Shown: piece after piece, positions 21,901-36,900 of the stretch
Position numbering within the stretch: position 1 is the first letter of the stretch
Layout: every line of letters begins with the position of its first letter
From: Closterium sp. NIES-65
Taxonomy: Eukaryota; Streptophyta; Zygnematophyceae; Desmidiales; Closteriaceae
DNA length: 64,000 nucleotides
Assembly (NCBI GenBank): GCA_948144175.1
Contig: CANXME010002545.1
Location: forward strand, 1 to 64,000
Direction: 5' to 3'
Notes under the pieces: generated by a model
What the model saw: only the letters and a program-made list of their open reading frames with translations
Told to the model about the DNA's origin: nothing
The model's database searches: none
Position numbers and translations under genes: made by a program

Positions 21901-24900
21901 GCAAACACGATCGTGCTGGGCGGTCCATGATCCGAGTAACATTGCTTCACATTTTATACCGGTACGGATTTCGCATCTTCCCGGGCTCACAAACGCCCTT
22001 ATATGGGGACGGTTCTTCATGCGGCGGGCCCGTTTGAAGGCAAAAAGAGCTGGAATCTCGTCCCAAGGTATCTAGGATTGTGGCAAACACGATCGTGCTG
22101 GGCGGTCCATGATCCGAGTAACATTGCTTCACATTTTATACCGGTACGGATTTCGCAGCTTCCCGGGCTCACAAACGCCCTTATATGGGGACGGTTCTTC
22201 ATGCGGCGGGCCCGTTTGAAGGCAAAAAGAGCTGGAATCTCGTCCCAAGGTATCTAGGATTGTGGCAAACACGATCGTGCTGGGCGGTCCATGATCCGAG
22301 TAACATTGCTTCACATTTTATACCGGTACGGATTTCGCAGCTTCCCGGGCTCACAAACGCCCTTATATGGGGACGGTTCTTCATGCGGCGGGCCCGTTTG
22401 AAGGCAAAAAGAGCTGGAATCTCGTCCCAAGGTATCTAGGATTGTGGCAAACACGATCGTGCTGGGCGGTCCATGATCCGAGTAACATTGCTTCACATTT
22501 TATACCGGTACGGATTTCGCATCTTCCCGGGCTCACAAACGCCCTTATATGGGGACGGTTCTTCATGCGGCGGGCCCGTTTGAAGGCAAAAAGAGCTGGA
22601 ATCTCGTCCCAAGGTATCTAGGATTGTGGCAAACACGATCGTGCTGGGCGGTCCATGATCCGAGTAACATTGCTTCACATTTTATACCGGTACGGATTTC
22701 GCATCTTCCCGGGCTCACAAACGCCCTTATATGGGGACGGTTCTTCATGCGGCGGGCCCGTTTGAAGGCAAAAAGAGCTGGAATCTCGTCCCAAGGTATC
22801 TAGGATTGTGGCAAACACGATCGTGCTGGGCGGTCCATGATCCGAGTAACATTGCTTCACATTTTATACCGGTACGGATTTCGCATCTTCCCGGGCTCAC
22901 AAACGCCCTTATATGGGGACGGTTCTTCATGCGGCGGGCCCGTTTGAAGGCAAAAAGAGCTGGAATCTCGTCCCAAGGTATCTAGGATTGTGGCAAACAC
23001 GATCGTGCTGGGCGGTCCATGATCCGAGTAACATTGCTTCACATTTTATACCGGTACGGATTTCGCATCTTCCCGGGCTCACAAACGCCCTTATATGGGG
23101 ACGGTTCTTCATGCGGCGGGCCCGTTTGAAGGCAAAAAGAGCTGGAATCTCGTCCCAAGGTATCTAGGATTGTGGCAAACACGATCGTGCTGGGCGGTCC
23201 ATGATCCGAGTAACATTGCTTCACATTTTATACCGGTACGGATTTCGCATCTTCCCGGGCTCACAAACGCCCTTATATGGGGACGGTTCTTCATGCGGCG
23301 GGCCCGTTTGAAGGCAAAAAGAGCTGGAATCTCGTCCCAAGGTATCTAGGATTGTGGCAAACACGATCGTGCTGGGCGGTCCATGATCCGAGTAACATTG
23401 CTTCACATTTTATACCGGTACGGATTTCGCATCTTCCCGGGCTCACAAACGCCCTTATATGGGGACGGTTCTTCATGCGGCGGGCCCGTTTGAAGGCAAA
23501 AAGAGCTGGAATCTCGTCCCAAGGTATCTAGGATTGTGGCAAACACGATCGTGCTGGGCGGTCCATGATCCGAGTAACATTGCTTCACATTTTATACCGG
23601 TACGGATTTCGCATCTTCCCGGGCTCACAAACGCCCTTATATGGGGACGGTTCTTCATGCGGCGGGCCCGTTTGAAGGCAAAAAGAGCTGGAATCTCGTC
23701 CCAAGGTATCTAGGATTGTGGCAAACACGATCGTGCTGGGCGGTCCATGATCCGAGTAACATTGCTTCACATTTTATACCGGTACGGATTTCGCAGCTTC
23801 CCGGGCTCACAAACGCCCTTATATGGGGACGGTTCTTCATGCGGCGGGCCCGTTTGAAGGCAAAAAGAGCTGGAATCTCGTCCCAAGGTATCTAGGATTG
23901 TGGCAAACACGATCGTGCTGGGCGGTCCATGATCCGAGTAACATTGCTTCACATTTTATACCGGTACGGATTTCGCATCTTCCCGGGCTCACAAACGCCC
24001 TTATATGGGGACGGTTCTTCATGCGGCGGGCCCGTTTGAAGGCAAAAAGAGCTGGAATCTCGTCCCAAGGTATCTAGGATTGTGGCAAACACGATCGTGC
24101 TGGGCGGTCCATGATCCGAGTAACATTGCTTCACATTTTATACCGGTACGGATTTCGCATCTTCCCGGGCTCACAAACGCCCTTATATGGGGACGGTTCT
24201 TCATGCGGCGGGCCCGTTTGAAGGCAAAAAGAGCTGGAATCTCGTCCCAAGGTATCTAGGATTGTGGCAAACACGATCGTGCTGGGCGGTCCATGATCCG
24301 AGTAACATTGCTTCACATTTTATACCGGTACGGATTTCGCATCTTCCCGGGCTCACAAACGCCCTTATATGGGGACGGTTCTTCATGCGGCGGGCCCGTT
24401 TGAAGGCAAAAAGAGCTGGAATCTCGTCCCAAGGTATCTAGGATTGTGGCAAACACGATCGTGCTGGGCGGTCCATGATCCGAGTAACATTGCTTCACAT
24501 TTTATACCGGTACGGATTTCGCATCTTCCCGGGCTCACAAACGCCCTTATATGGGGACGGTTCTTCATGCGGCGGGCCCGTTTGAAGGCAAAAAGAGCTG
24601 GAATCTCGTCCCAAGGTATCTAGGATTGTGGCAAACACGATCGTGCTGGGCGGTCCATGATCCGAGTAACATTGCTTCACATTTTATACCGGTACGGATT
24701 TCGCATCTTCCCGGGCTCACAAACGCCCTTATATGGGGACGGTTCTTCATGCGGCGGGCCCGTTTGAAGGCAAAAAGAGCTGGAATCTCGTCCCAAGGTA
24801 TCTAGGATTGTGGCAAACACGATCGTGCTGGGCGGTCCATGATCCGAGTAACATTGCTTCACATTTTATACCGGTACGGATTTCGCATCTTCCCGGGCTC

Positions 24901-27900
24901 ACAAACGCCCTTATATGGGGACGGTTCTTCATGCGGCGGGCCCGTTTGAAGGCAAAAAGAGCTGGAATCTCGTCCCAAGGTATCTAGGATTGTGGCAAAC
25001 ACGATCGTGCTGGGCGGTCCATGATCCGAGTAACATTGCTTCACATTTTATACCGGTACGGATTTCGCATCTTCCCGGGCTCACAAACGCCCTTATATGG
25101 GGACGGTTCTTCATGCGGCGGGCCCGTTTGAAGGCAAAAAGAGCTGGAATCTCGTCCCAAGGTATCTAGGATTGTGGCAAACACGATCGTGCTGGGCGGT
25201 CCATGATCCGAGTAACATTGCTTCACATTTTATACCGGTACGGATTTCGCAGCTTCCCGGGCTCACAAACGCCCTTATATGGGGACGGTTCTTCATGCGG
25301 CGGGCCCGTTTGAAGGCAAAAAGAGCTGGAATCTCGTCCCAAGGTATCTAGGATTGTGGCAAACACGATCGTGCTGGGCGGTCCATGATCCGAGTAACAT
25401 TGCTTCACATTTTATACCGGTACGGATTTCGCATCTTCCCGGGCTCACAAACGCCCTTATATGGGGACGGTTCTTCATGCGGCGGGCCCGTTTGAAGGCA
25501 AAAAGAGCTGGAATCTCGTCCCAAGGTATCTAGGATTGTGGCAAACACGATCGTGCTGGGCGGTCCATGATCCGAGTAACATTGCTTCACATTTTATACC
25601 GGTACGGATTTCGCAGCTTCCCGGGCTCACAAACGCCCTTATATGGGGACGGTTCTTCATGCGGCGGGCCCGTTTGAAGGCAAAAAGAGCTGGAATCTCG
25701 TCCCAAGGTATCTAGGATTGTGGCAAACACGATCGTGCTGGGCGGTCCATGATCCGAGTAACATTGCTTCACATTTTATACCGGTACGGATTTCGCATCT
25801 TCCCGGGCTCACAAACGCCCTTATATGGGGACGGTTCTTCATGCGGCGGGCCCGTTTGAAGGCAAAAAGAGCTGGAATCTCGTCCCAAGGTATCTAGGAT
25901 TGTGGCAAACACGATCGTGCTGGGCGGTCCATGATCCGAGTAACATTGCTTCACATTTTATACCGGTACGGATTTCGCATCTTCCCGGGCTCACAAACGC
26001 CCTTATATGGGGACGGTTCTTCATGCGGCGGGCCCGTTTGAAGGCAAAAAGAGCTGGAATCTCGTCCCAAGGTATCTAGGATTGTGGCAAACACGATCGT
26101 GCTGGGCGGTCCATGATCCGAGTAACATTGCTTCACATTTTATACCGGTACGGATTTCGCATCTTCCCGGGCTCACAAACGCCCTTATATGGGGACGGTT
26201 CTTCATGCGGCGGGCCCGTTTGAAGGCAAAAAGAGCTGGAATCTCGTCCCAAGGTATCTAGGATTGTGGCAAACACGATCGTGCTGGGCGGTCCATGATC
26301 CGAGTAACATTGCTTCACATTTTATACCGGTACGGATTTCGCATCTTCCCGGGCTCACAAACGCCCTTATATGGGGACGGTTCTTCATGCGGCGGGCCCG
26401 TTTGAAGGCAAAAAGAGCTGGAATCTCGTCCCAAGGTATCTAGGATTGTGGCAAACACGATCGTGCTGGGCGGTCCATGATCCGAGTAACATTGCTTCAC
26501 ATTTTATACCGGTACGGATTTCGCAGCTTCCCGGGCTCACAAACGCCCTTATATGGGGACGGTTCTTCATGCGGCGGGCCCGTTTGAAGGCAAAAAGAGC
26601 TGGAATCTCGTCCCAAGGTATCTAGGATTGTGGCAAACACGATCGTGCTGGGCGGTCCATGATCCGAGTAACATTGCTTCACATTTTATACCGGTACGGA
26701 TTTCGCATCTTCCCGGGCTCACAAACGCCCTTATATGGGGACGGTTCTTCATGCGGCGGGCCCGTTTGAAGGCAAAAAGAGCTGGAATCTCGTCCCAAGG
26801 TATCTAGGATTGTGGCAAACACGATCGTGCTGGGCGGTCCATGATCCGAGTAACATTGCTTCACATTTTATACCGGTACGGATTTCGCAGCTTCCCGGGC
26901 TCACAAACGCCCTTATATGGGGACGGTTCTTCATGCGGCGGGCCCGTTTGAAGGCAAAAAGAGCTGGAATCTCGTCCCAAGGTATCTAGGATTGTGGCAA
27001 ACACGATCGTGCTGGGCGGTCCATGATCCGAGTAACATTGCTTCACATTTTATACCGGTACGGATTTCGCAGCTTCCCGGGCTCACAAACGCCCTTATAT
27101 GGGGACGGTTCTTCATGCGGCGGGCCCGTTTGAAGGCAAAAAGAGCTGGAATCTCGTCCCAAGGTATCTAGGATTGTGGCAAACACGATCGTGCTGGGCG
27201 GTCCATGATCCGAGTAACATTGCTTCACATTTTATACCGGTACGGATTTCGCATCTTCCCGGGCTCACAAACGCCCTTATATGGGGACGGTTCTTCATGC
27301 GGCGGGCCCGTTTGAAGGCAAAAAGAGCTGGAATCTCGTCCCAAGGTATCTAGGATTGTGGCAAACACGATCGTGCTGGGCGGTCCATGATCCGAGTAAC
27401 ATTGCTTCACATTTTATACCGGTACGGATTTCGCAGCTTCCCGGGCTCACAAACGCCCTTATATGGGGACGGTTCTTCATGCGGCGGGCCCGTTTGAAGG
27501 CAAAAAGAGCTGGAATCTCGTCCCAAGGTATCTAGGATTGTGGCAAACACGATCGTGCTGGGCGGTCCATGATCCGAGTAACATTGCTTCACATTTTATA
27601 CCGGTACGGATTTCGCATCTTCCCGGGCTCACAAACGCCCTTATATGGGGACGGTTCTTCATGCGGCGGGCCCGTTTGAAGGCAAAAAGAGCTGGAATCT
27701 CGTCCCAAGGTATCTAGGATTGTGGCAAACACGATCGTGCTGGGCGGTCCATGATCCGAGTAACATTGCTTCACATTTTATACCGGTACGGATTTCGCAT
27801 CTTCCCGGGCTCACAAACGCCCTTATATGGGGACGGTTCTTCATGCGGCGGGCCCGTTTGAAGGCAAAAAGAGCTGGAATCTCGTCCCAAGGTATCTAGG

Positions 27901-30900
27901 ATTGTGGCAAACACGATCGTGCTGGGCGGTCCATGATCCGAGTAACATTGCTTCACATTTTATACCGGTACGGATTTCGCATCTTCCCGGGCTCACAAAC
28001 GCCCTTATATGGGGACGGTTCTTCATGCGGCGGGCCCGTTTGAAGGCAAAAAGAGCTGGAATCTCGTCCCAAGGTATCTAGGATTGTGGCAAACACGATC
28101 GTGCTGGGCGGTCCATGATCCGAGTAACATTGCTTCACATTTTATACCGGTACGGATTTCGCATCTTCCCGGGCTCACAAACGCCCTTATATGGGGACGG
28201 TTCTTCATGCGGCGGGCCCGTTTGAAGGCAAAAAGAGCTGGAATCTCGTCCCAAGGTATCTAGGATTGTGGCAAACACGATCGTGCTGGGCGGTCCATGA
28301 TCCGAGTAACATTGCTTCACATTTTATACCGGTACGGATTTCGCATCTTCCCGGGCTCACAAACGCCCTTATATGGGGACGGTTCTTCATGCGGCGGGCC
28401 CGTTTGAAGGCAAAAAGAGCTGGAATCTCGTCCCAAGGTATCTAGGATTGTGGCAAACACGATCGTGCTGGGCGGTCCATGATCCGAGTAACATTGCTTC
28501 ACATTTTATACCGGTACGGATTTCGCAGCTTCCCGGGCTCACAAACGCCCTTATATGGGGACGGTTCTTCATGCGGCGGGCCCGTTTGAAGGCAAAAAGA
28601 GCTGGAATCTCGTCCCAAGGTATCTAGGATTGTGGCAAACACGATCGTGCTGGGCGGTCCATGATCCGAGTAACATTGCTTCACATTTTATACCGGTACG
28701 GATTTCGCATCTTCCCGGGCTCACAAACGCCCTTATATGGGGACGGTTCTTCATGCGGCGGGCCCGTTTGAAGGCAAAAAGAGCTGGAATCTCGTCCCAA
28801 GGTATCTAGGATTGTGGCAAACACGATCGTGCTGGGCGGTCCATGATCCGAGTAACATTGCTTCACATTTTATACCGGTACGGATTTCGCATCTTCCCGG
28901 GCTCACAAACGCCCTTATATGGGGACGGTTCTTCATGCGGCGGGCCCGTTTGAAGGCAAAAAGAGCTGGAATCTCGTCCCAAGGTATCTAGGATTGTGGC
29001 AAACACGATCGTGCTGGGCGGTCCATGATCCGAGTAACATTGCTTCACATTTTATACCGGTACGGATTTCGCATCTTCCCGGGCTCACAAACGCCCTTAT
29101 ATGGGGACGGTTCTTCATGCGGCGGGCCCGTTTGAAGGCAAAAAGAGCTGGAATCTCGTCCCAAGGTATCTAGGATTGTGGCAAACACGATCGTGCTGGG
29201 CGGTCCATGATCCGAGTAACATTGCTTCACATTTTATACCGGTACGGATTTCGCATCTTCCCGGGCTCACAAACGCCCTTATATGGGGACGGTTCTTCAT
29301 GCGGCGGGCCCGTTTGAAGGCAAAAAGAGCTGGAATCTCGTCCCAAGGTATCTAGGATTGTGGCAAACACGATCGTGCTGGGCGGTCCATGATCCGAGTA
29401 ACATTGCTTCACATTTTATACCGGTACGGATTTCGCATCTTCCCGGGCTCACAAACGCCCTTATATGGGGACGGTTCTTCATGCGGCGGGCCCGTTTGAA
29501 GGCAAAAAGAGCTGGAATCTCGTCCCAAGGTATCTAGGATTGTGGCAAACACGATCGTGCTGGGCGGTCCATGATCCGAGTAACATTGCTTCACATTTTA
29601 TACCGGTACGGATTTCGCAGCTTCCCGGGCTCACAAACGCCCTTATATGGGGACGGTTCTTCATGCGGCGGGCCCGTTTGAAGGCAAAAAGAGCTGGAAT
29701 CTCGTCCCAAGGTATCTAGGATTGTGGCAAACACGATCGTGCTGGGCGGTCCATGATCCGAGTAACATTGCTTCACATTTTATACCGGTACGGATTTCGC
29801 ATCTTCCCGGGCTCACAAACGCCCTTATATGGGGACGGTTCTTCATGCGGCGGGCCCGTTTGAAGGCAAAAAGAGCTGGAATCTCGTCCCAAGGTATCTA
29901 GGATTGTGGCAAACACGATCGTGCTGGGCGGTCCATGATCCGAGTAACATTGCTTCACATTTTATACCGGTACGGATTTCGCATCTTCCCGGGCTCACAA
30001 ACGCCCTTATATGGGGACGGTTCTTCATGCGGCGGGCCCGTTTGAAGGCAAAAAGAGCTGGAATCTCGTCCCAAGGTATCTAGGATTGTGGCAAACACGA
30101 TCGTGCTGGGCGGTCCATGATCCGAGTAACATTGCTTCACATTTTATACCGGTACGGATTTCGCATCTTCCCGGGCTCACAAACGCCCTTATATGGGGAC
30201 GGTTCTTCATGCGGCGGGCCCGTTTGAAGGCAAAAAGAGCTGGAATCTCGTCCCAAGGTATCTAGGATTGTGGCAAACACGATCGTGCTGGGCGGTCCAT
30301 GATCCGAGTAACATTGCTTCACATTTTATACCGGTACGGATTTCGCAGCTTCCCGGGCTCACAAACGCCCTTATATGGGGACGGTTCTTCATGCGGCGGG
30401 CCCGTTTGAAGGCAAAAAGAGCTGGAATCTCGTCCCAAGGTATCTAGGATTGTGGCAAACACGATCGTGCTGGGCGGTCCATGATCCGAGTAACATTGCT
30501 TCACATTTTATACCGGTACGGATTTCGCAGCTTCCCGGGCTCACAAACGCCCTTATATGGGGACGGTTCTTCATGCGGCGGGCCCGTTTGAAGGCAAAAA
30601 GAGCTGGAATCTCGTCCCAAGGTATCTAGGATTGTGGCAAACACGATCGTGCTGGGCGGTCCATGATCCGAGTAACATTGCTTCACATTTTATACCGGTA
30701 CGGATTTCGCATCTTCCCGGGCTCACAAACGCCCTTATATGGGGACGGTTCTTCATGCGGCGGGCCCGTTTGAAGGCAAAAAGAGCTGGAATCTCGTCCC
30801 AAGGTATCTAGGATTGTGGCAAACACGATCGTGCTGGGCGGTCCATGATCCGAGTAACATTGCTTCACATTTTATACCGGTACGGATTTCGCATCTTCCC

Positions 30901-33900
30901 GGGCTCACAAACGCCCTTATATGGGGACGGTTCTTCATGCGGCGGGCCCGTTTGAAGGCAAAAAGAGCTGGAATCTCGTCCCAAGGTATCTAGGATTGTG
31001 GCAAACACGATCGTGCTGGGCGGTCCATGATCCGAGTAACATTGCTTCACATTTTATACCGGTACGGATTTCGCAGCTTCCCGGGCTCACAAACGCCCTT
31101 ATATGGGGACGGTTCTTCATGCGGCGGGCCCGTTTGAAGGCAAAAAGAGCTGGAATCTCGTCCCAAGGTATCTAGGATTGTGGCAAACACGATCGTGCTG
31201 GGCGGTCCATGATCCGAGTAACATTGCTTCACATTTTATACCGGTACGGATTTCGCATCTTCCCGGGCTCACAAACGCCCTTATATGGGGACGGTTCTTC
31301 ATGCGGCGGGCCCGTTTGAAGGCAAAAAGAGCTGGAATCTCGTCCCAAGGTATCTAGGATTGTGGCAAACACGATCGTGCTGGGCGGTCCATGATCCGAG
31401 TAACATTGCTTCACATTTTATACCGGTACGGATTTCGCATCTTCCCGGGCTCACAAACGCCCTTATATGGGGACGGTTCTTCATGCGGCGGGCCCGTTTG
31501 AAGGCAAAAAGAGCTGGAATCTCGTCCCAAGGTATCTAGGATTGTGGCAAACACGATCGTGCTGGGCGGTCCATGATCCGAGTAACATTGCTTCACATTT
31601 TATACCGGTACGGATTTCGCAGCTTCCCGGGCTCACAAACGCCCTTATATGGGGACGGTTCTTCATGCGGCGGGCCCGTTTGAAGGCAAAAAGAGCTGGA
31701 ATCTCGTCCCAAGGTATCTAGGATTGTGGCAAACACGATCGTGCTGGGCGGTCCATGATCCGAGTAACATTGCTTCACATTTTATACCGGTACGGATTTC
31801 GCAGCTTCCCGGGCTCACAAACGCCCTTATATGGGGACGGTTCTTCATGCGGCGGGCCCGTTTGAAGGCAAAAAGAGCTGGAATCTCGTCCCAAGGTATC
31901 TAGGATTGTGGCAAACACGATCGTGCTGGGCGGTCCATGATCCGAGTAACATTGCTTCACATTTTATACCGGTACGGATTTCGCATCTTCCCGGGCTCAC
32001 AAACGCCCTTATATGGGGACGGTTCTTCATGCGGCGGGCCCGTTTGAAGGCAAAAAGAGCTGGAATCTCGTCCCAAGGTATCTAGGATTGTGGCAAACAC
32101 GATCGTGCTGGGCGGTCCATGATCCGAGTAACATTGCTTCACATTTTATACCGGTACGGATTTCGCAGCTTCCCGGGCTCACAAACGCCCTTATATGGGG
32201 ACGGTTCTTCATGCGGCGGGCCCGTTTGAAGGCAAAAAGAGCTGGAATCTCGTCCCAAGGTATCTAGGATTGTGGCAAACACGATCGTGCTGGGCGGTCC
32301 ATGATCCGAGTAACATTGCTTCACATTTTATACCGGTACGGATTTCGCATCTTCCCGGGCTCACAAACGCCCTTATATGGGGACGGTTCTTCATGCGGCG
32401 GGCCCGTTTGAAGGCAAAAAGAGCTGGAATCTCGTCCCAAGGTATCTAGGATTGTGGCAAACACGATCGTGCTGGGCGGTCCATGATCCGAGTAACATTG
32501 CTTCACATTTTATACCGGTACGGATTTCGCATCTTCCCGGGCTCACAAACGCCCTTATATGGGGACGGTTCTTCATGCGGCGGGCCCGTTTGAAGGCAAA
32601 AAGAGCTGGAATCTCGTCCCAAGGTATCTAGGATTGTGGCAAACACGATCGTGCTGGGCGGTCCATGATCCGAGTAACATTGCTTCACATTTTATACCGG
32701 TACGGATTTCGCATCTTCCCGGGCTCACAAACGCCCTTATATGGGGACGGTTCTTCATGCGGCGGGCCCGTTTGAAGGCAAAAAGAGCTGGAATCTCGTC
32801 CCAAGGTATCTAGGATTGTGGCAAACACGATCGTGCTGGGCGGTCCATGATCCGAGTAACATTGCTTCACATTTTATACCGGTACGGATTTCGCAGCTTC
32901 CCGGGCTCACAAACGCCCTTATATGGGGACGGTTCTTCATGCGGCGGGCCCGTTTGAAGGCAAAAAGAGCTGGAATCTCGTCCCAAGGTATCTAGGATTG
33001 TGGCAAACACGATCGTGCTGGGCGGTCCATGATCCGAGTAACATTGCTTCACATTTTATACCGGTACGGATTTCGCATCTTCCCGGGCTCACAAACGCCC
33101 TTATATGGGGACGGTTCTTCATGCGGCGGGCCCGTTTGAAGGCAAAAAGAGCTGGAATCTCGTCCCAAGGTATCTAGGATTGTGGCAAACACGATCGTGC
33201 TGGGCGGTCCATGATCCGAGTAACATTGCTTCACATTTTATACCGGTACGGATTTCGCATCTTCCCGGGCTCACAAACGCCCTTATATGGGGACGGTTCT
33301 TCATGCGGCGGGCCCGTTTGAAGGCAAAAAGAGCTGGAATCTCGTCCCAAGGTATCTAGGATTGTGGCAAACACGATCGTGCTGGGCGGTCCATGATCCG
33401 AGTAACATTGCTTCACATTTTATACCGGTACGGATTTCGCAGCTTCCCGGGCTCACAAACGCCCTTATATGGGGACGGTTCTTCATGCGGCGGGCCCGTT
33501 TGAAGGCAAAAAGAGCTGGAATCTCGTCCCAAGGTATCTAGGATTGTGGCAAACACGATCGTGCTGGGCGGTCCATGATCCGAGTAACATTGCTTCACAT
33601 TTTATACCGGTACGGATTTCGCATCTTCCCGGGCTCACAAACGCCCTTATATGGGGACGGTTCTTCATGCGGCGGGCCCGTTTGAAGGCAAAAAGAGCTG
33701 GAATCTCGTCCCAAGGTATCTAGGATTGTGGCAAACACGATCGTGCTGGGCGGTCCATGATCCGAGTAACATTGCTTCACATTTTATACCGGTACGGATT
33801 TCGCATCTTCCCGGGCTCACAAACGCCCTTATATGGGGACGGTTCTTCATGCGGCGGGCCCGTTTGAAGGCAAAAAGAGCTGGAATCTCGTCCCAAGGTA

Positions 33901-36900
33901 TCTAGGATTGTGGCAAACACGATCGTGCTGGGCGGTCCATGATCCGAGTAACATTGCTTCACATTTTATACCGGTACGGATTTCGCATCTTCCCGGGCTC
34001 ACAAACGCCCTTATATGGGGACGGTTCTTCATGCGGCGGGCCCGTTTGAAGGCAAAAAGAGCTGGAATCTCGTCCCAAGGTATCTAGGATTGTGGCAAAC
34101 ACGATCGTGCTGGGCGGTCCATGATCCGAGTAACATTGCTTCACATTTTATACCGGTACGGATTTCGCAGCTTCCCGGGCTCACAAACGCCCTTATATGG
34201 GGACGGTTCTTCATGCGGCGGGCCCGTTTGAAGGCAAAAAGAGCTGGAATCTCGTCCCAAGGTATCTAGGATTGTGGCAAACACGATCGTGCTGGGCGGT
34301 CCATGATCCGAGTAACATTGCTTCACATTTTATACCGGTACGGATTTCGCAGCTTCCCGGGCTCACAAACGCCCTTATATGGGGACGGTTCTTCATGCGG
34401 CGGGCCCGTTTGAAGGCAAAAAGAGCTGGAATCTCGTCCCAAGGTATCTAGGATTGTGGCAAACACGATCGTGCTGGGCGGTCCATGATCCGAGTAACAT
34501 TGCTTCACATTTTATACCGGTACGGATTTCGCATCTTCCCGGGCTCACAAACGCCCTTATATGGGGACGGTTCTTCATGCGGCGGGCCCGTTTGAAGGCA
34601 AAAAGAGCTGGAATCTCGTCCCAAGGTATCTAGGATTGTGGCAAACACGATCGTGCTGGGCGGTCCATGATCCGAGTAACATTGCTTCACATTTTATACC
34701 GGTACGGATTTCGCATCTTCCCGGGCTCACAAACGCCCTTATATGGGGACGGTTCTTCATGCGGCGGGCCCGTTTGAAGGCAAAAAGAGCTGGAATCTCG
34801 TCCCAAGGTATCTAGGATTGTGGCAAACACGATCGTGCTGGGCGGTCCATGATCCGAGTAACATTGCTTCACATTTTATACCGGTACGGATTTCGCATCT
34901 TCCCGGGCTCACAAACGCCCTTATATGGGGACGGTTCTTCATGCGGCGGGCCCGTTTGAAGGCAAAAAGAGCTGGAATCTCGTCCCAAGGTATCTAGGAT
35001 TGTGGCAAACACGATCGTGCTGGGCGGTCCATGATCCGAGTAACATTGCTTCACATTTTATACCGGTACGGATTTCGCAGCTTCCCGGGCTCACAAACGC
35101 CCTTATATGGGGACGGTTCTTCATGCGGCGGGCCCGTTTGAAGGCAAAAAGAGCTGGAATCTCGTCCCAAGGTATCTAGGATTGTGGCAAACACGATCGT
35201 GCTGGGCGGTCCATGATCCGAGTAACATTGCTTCACATTTTATACCGGTACGGATTTCGCATCTTCCCGGGCTCACAAACGCCCTTATATGGGGACGGTT
35301 CTTCATGCGGCGGGCCCGTTTGAAGGCAAAAAGAGCTGGAATCTCGTCCCAAGGTATCTAGGATTGTGGCAAACACGATCGTGCTGGGCGGTCCATGATC
35401 CGAGTAACATTGCTTCACATTTTATACCGGTACGGATTTCGCATCTTCCCGGGCTCACAAACGCCCTTATATGGGGACGGTTCTTCATGCGGCGGGCCCG
35501 TTTGAAGGCAAAAAGAGCTGGAATCTCGTCCCAAGGTATCTAGGATTGTGGCAAACACGATCGTGCTGGGCGGTCCATGATCCGAGTAACATTGCTTCAC
35601 ATTTTATACCGGTACGGATTTCGCAGCTTCCCGGGCTCACAAACGCCCTTATATGGGGACGGTTCTTCATGCGGCGGGCCCGTTTGAAGGCAAAAAGAGC
35701 TGGAATCTCGTCCCAAGGTATCTAGGATTGTGGCAAACACGATCGTGCTGGGCGGTCCATGATCCGAGTAACATTGCTTCACATTTTATACCGGTACGGA
35801 TTTCGCATCTTCCCGGGCTCACAAACGCCCTTATATGGGGACGGTTCTTCATGCGGCGGGCCCGTTTGAAGGCAAAAAGAGCTGGAATCTCGTCCCAAGG
35901 TATCTAGGATTGTGGCAAACACGATCGTGCTGGGCGGTCCATGATCCGAGTAACATTGCTTCACATTTTATACCGGTACGGATTTCGCAGCTTCCCGGGC
36001 TCACAAACGCCCTTATATGGGGACGGTTCTTCATGCGGCGGGCCCGTTTGAAGGCAAAAAGAGCTGGAATCTCGTCCCAAGGTATCTAGGATTGTGGCAA
36101 ACACGATCGTGCTGGGCGGTCCATGATCCGAGTAACATTGCTTCACATTTTATACCGGTACGGATTTCGCAGCTTCCCGGGCTCACAAACGCCCTTATAT
36201 GGGGACGGTTCTTCATGCGGCGGGCCCGTTTGAAGGCAAAAAGAGCTGGAATCTCGTCCCAAGGTATCTAGGATTGTGGCAAACACGATCGTGCTGGGCG
36301 GTCCATGATCCGAGTAACATTGCTTCACATTTTATACCGGTACGGATTTCGCATCTTCCCGGGCTCACAAACGCCCTTATATGGGGACGGTTCTTCATGC
36401 GGCGGGCCCGTTTGAAGGCAAAAAGAGCTGGAATCTCGTCCCAAGGTATCTAGGATTGTGGCAAACACGATCGTGCTGGGCGGTCCATGATCCGAGTAAC
36501 ATTGCTTCACATTTTATACCGGTACGGATTTCGCAGCTTCCCGGGCTCACAAACGCCCTTATATGGGGACGGTTCTTCATGCGGCGGGCCCGTTTGAAGG
36601 CAAAAAGAGCTGGAATCTCGTCCCAAGGTATCTAGGATTGTGGCAAACACGATCGTGCTGGGCGGTCCATGATCCGAGTAACATTGCTTCACATTTTATA
36701 CCGGTACGGATTTCGCATCTTCCCGGGCTCACAAACGCCCTTATATGGGGACGGTTCTTCATGCGGCGGGCCCGTTTGAAGGCAAAAAGAGCTGGAATCT
36801 CGTCCCAAGGTATCTAGGATTGTGGCAAACACGATCGTGCTGGGCGGTCCATGATCCGAGTAACATTGCTTCACATTTTATACCGGTACGGATTTCGCAG

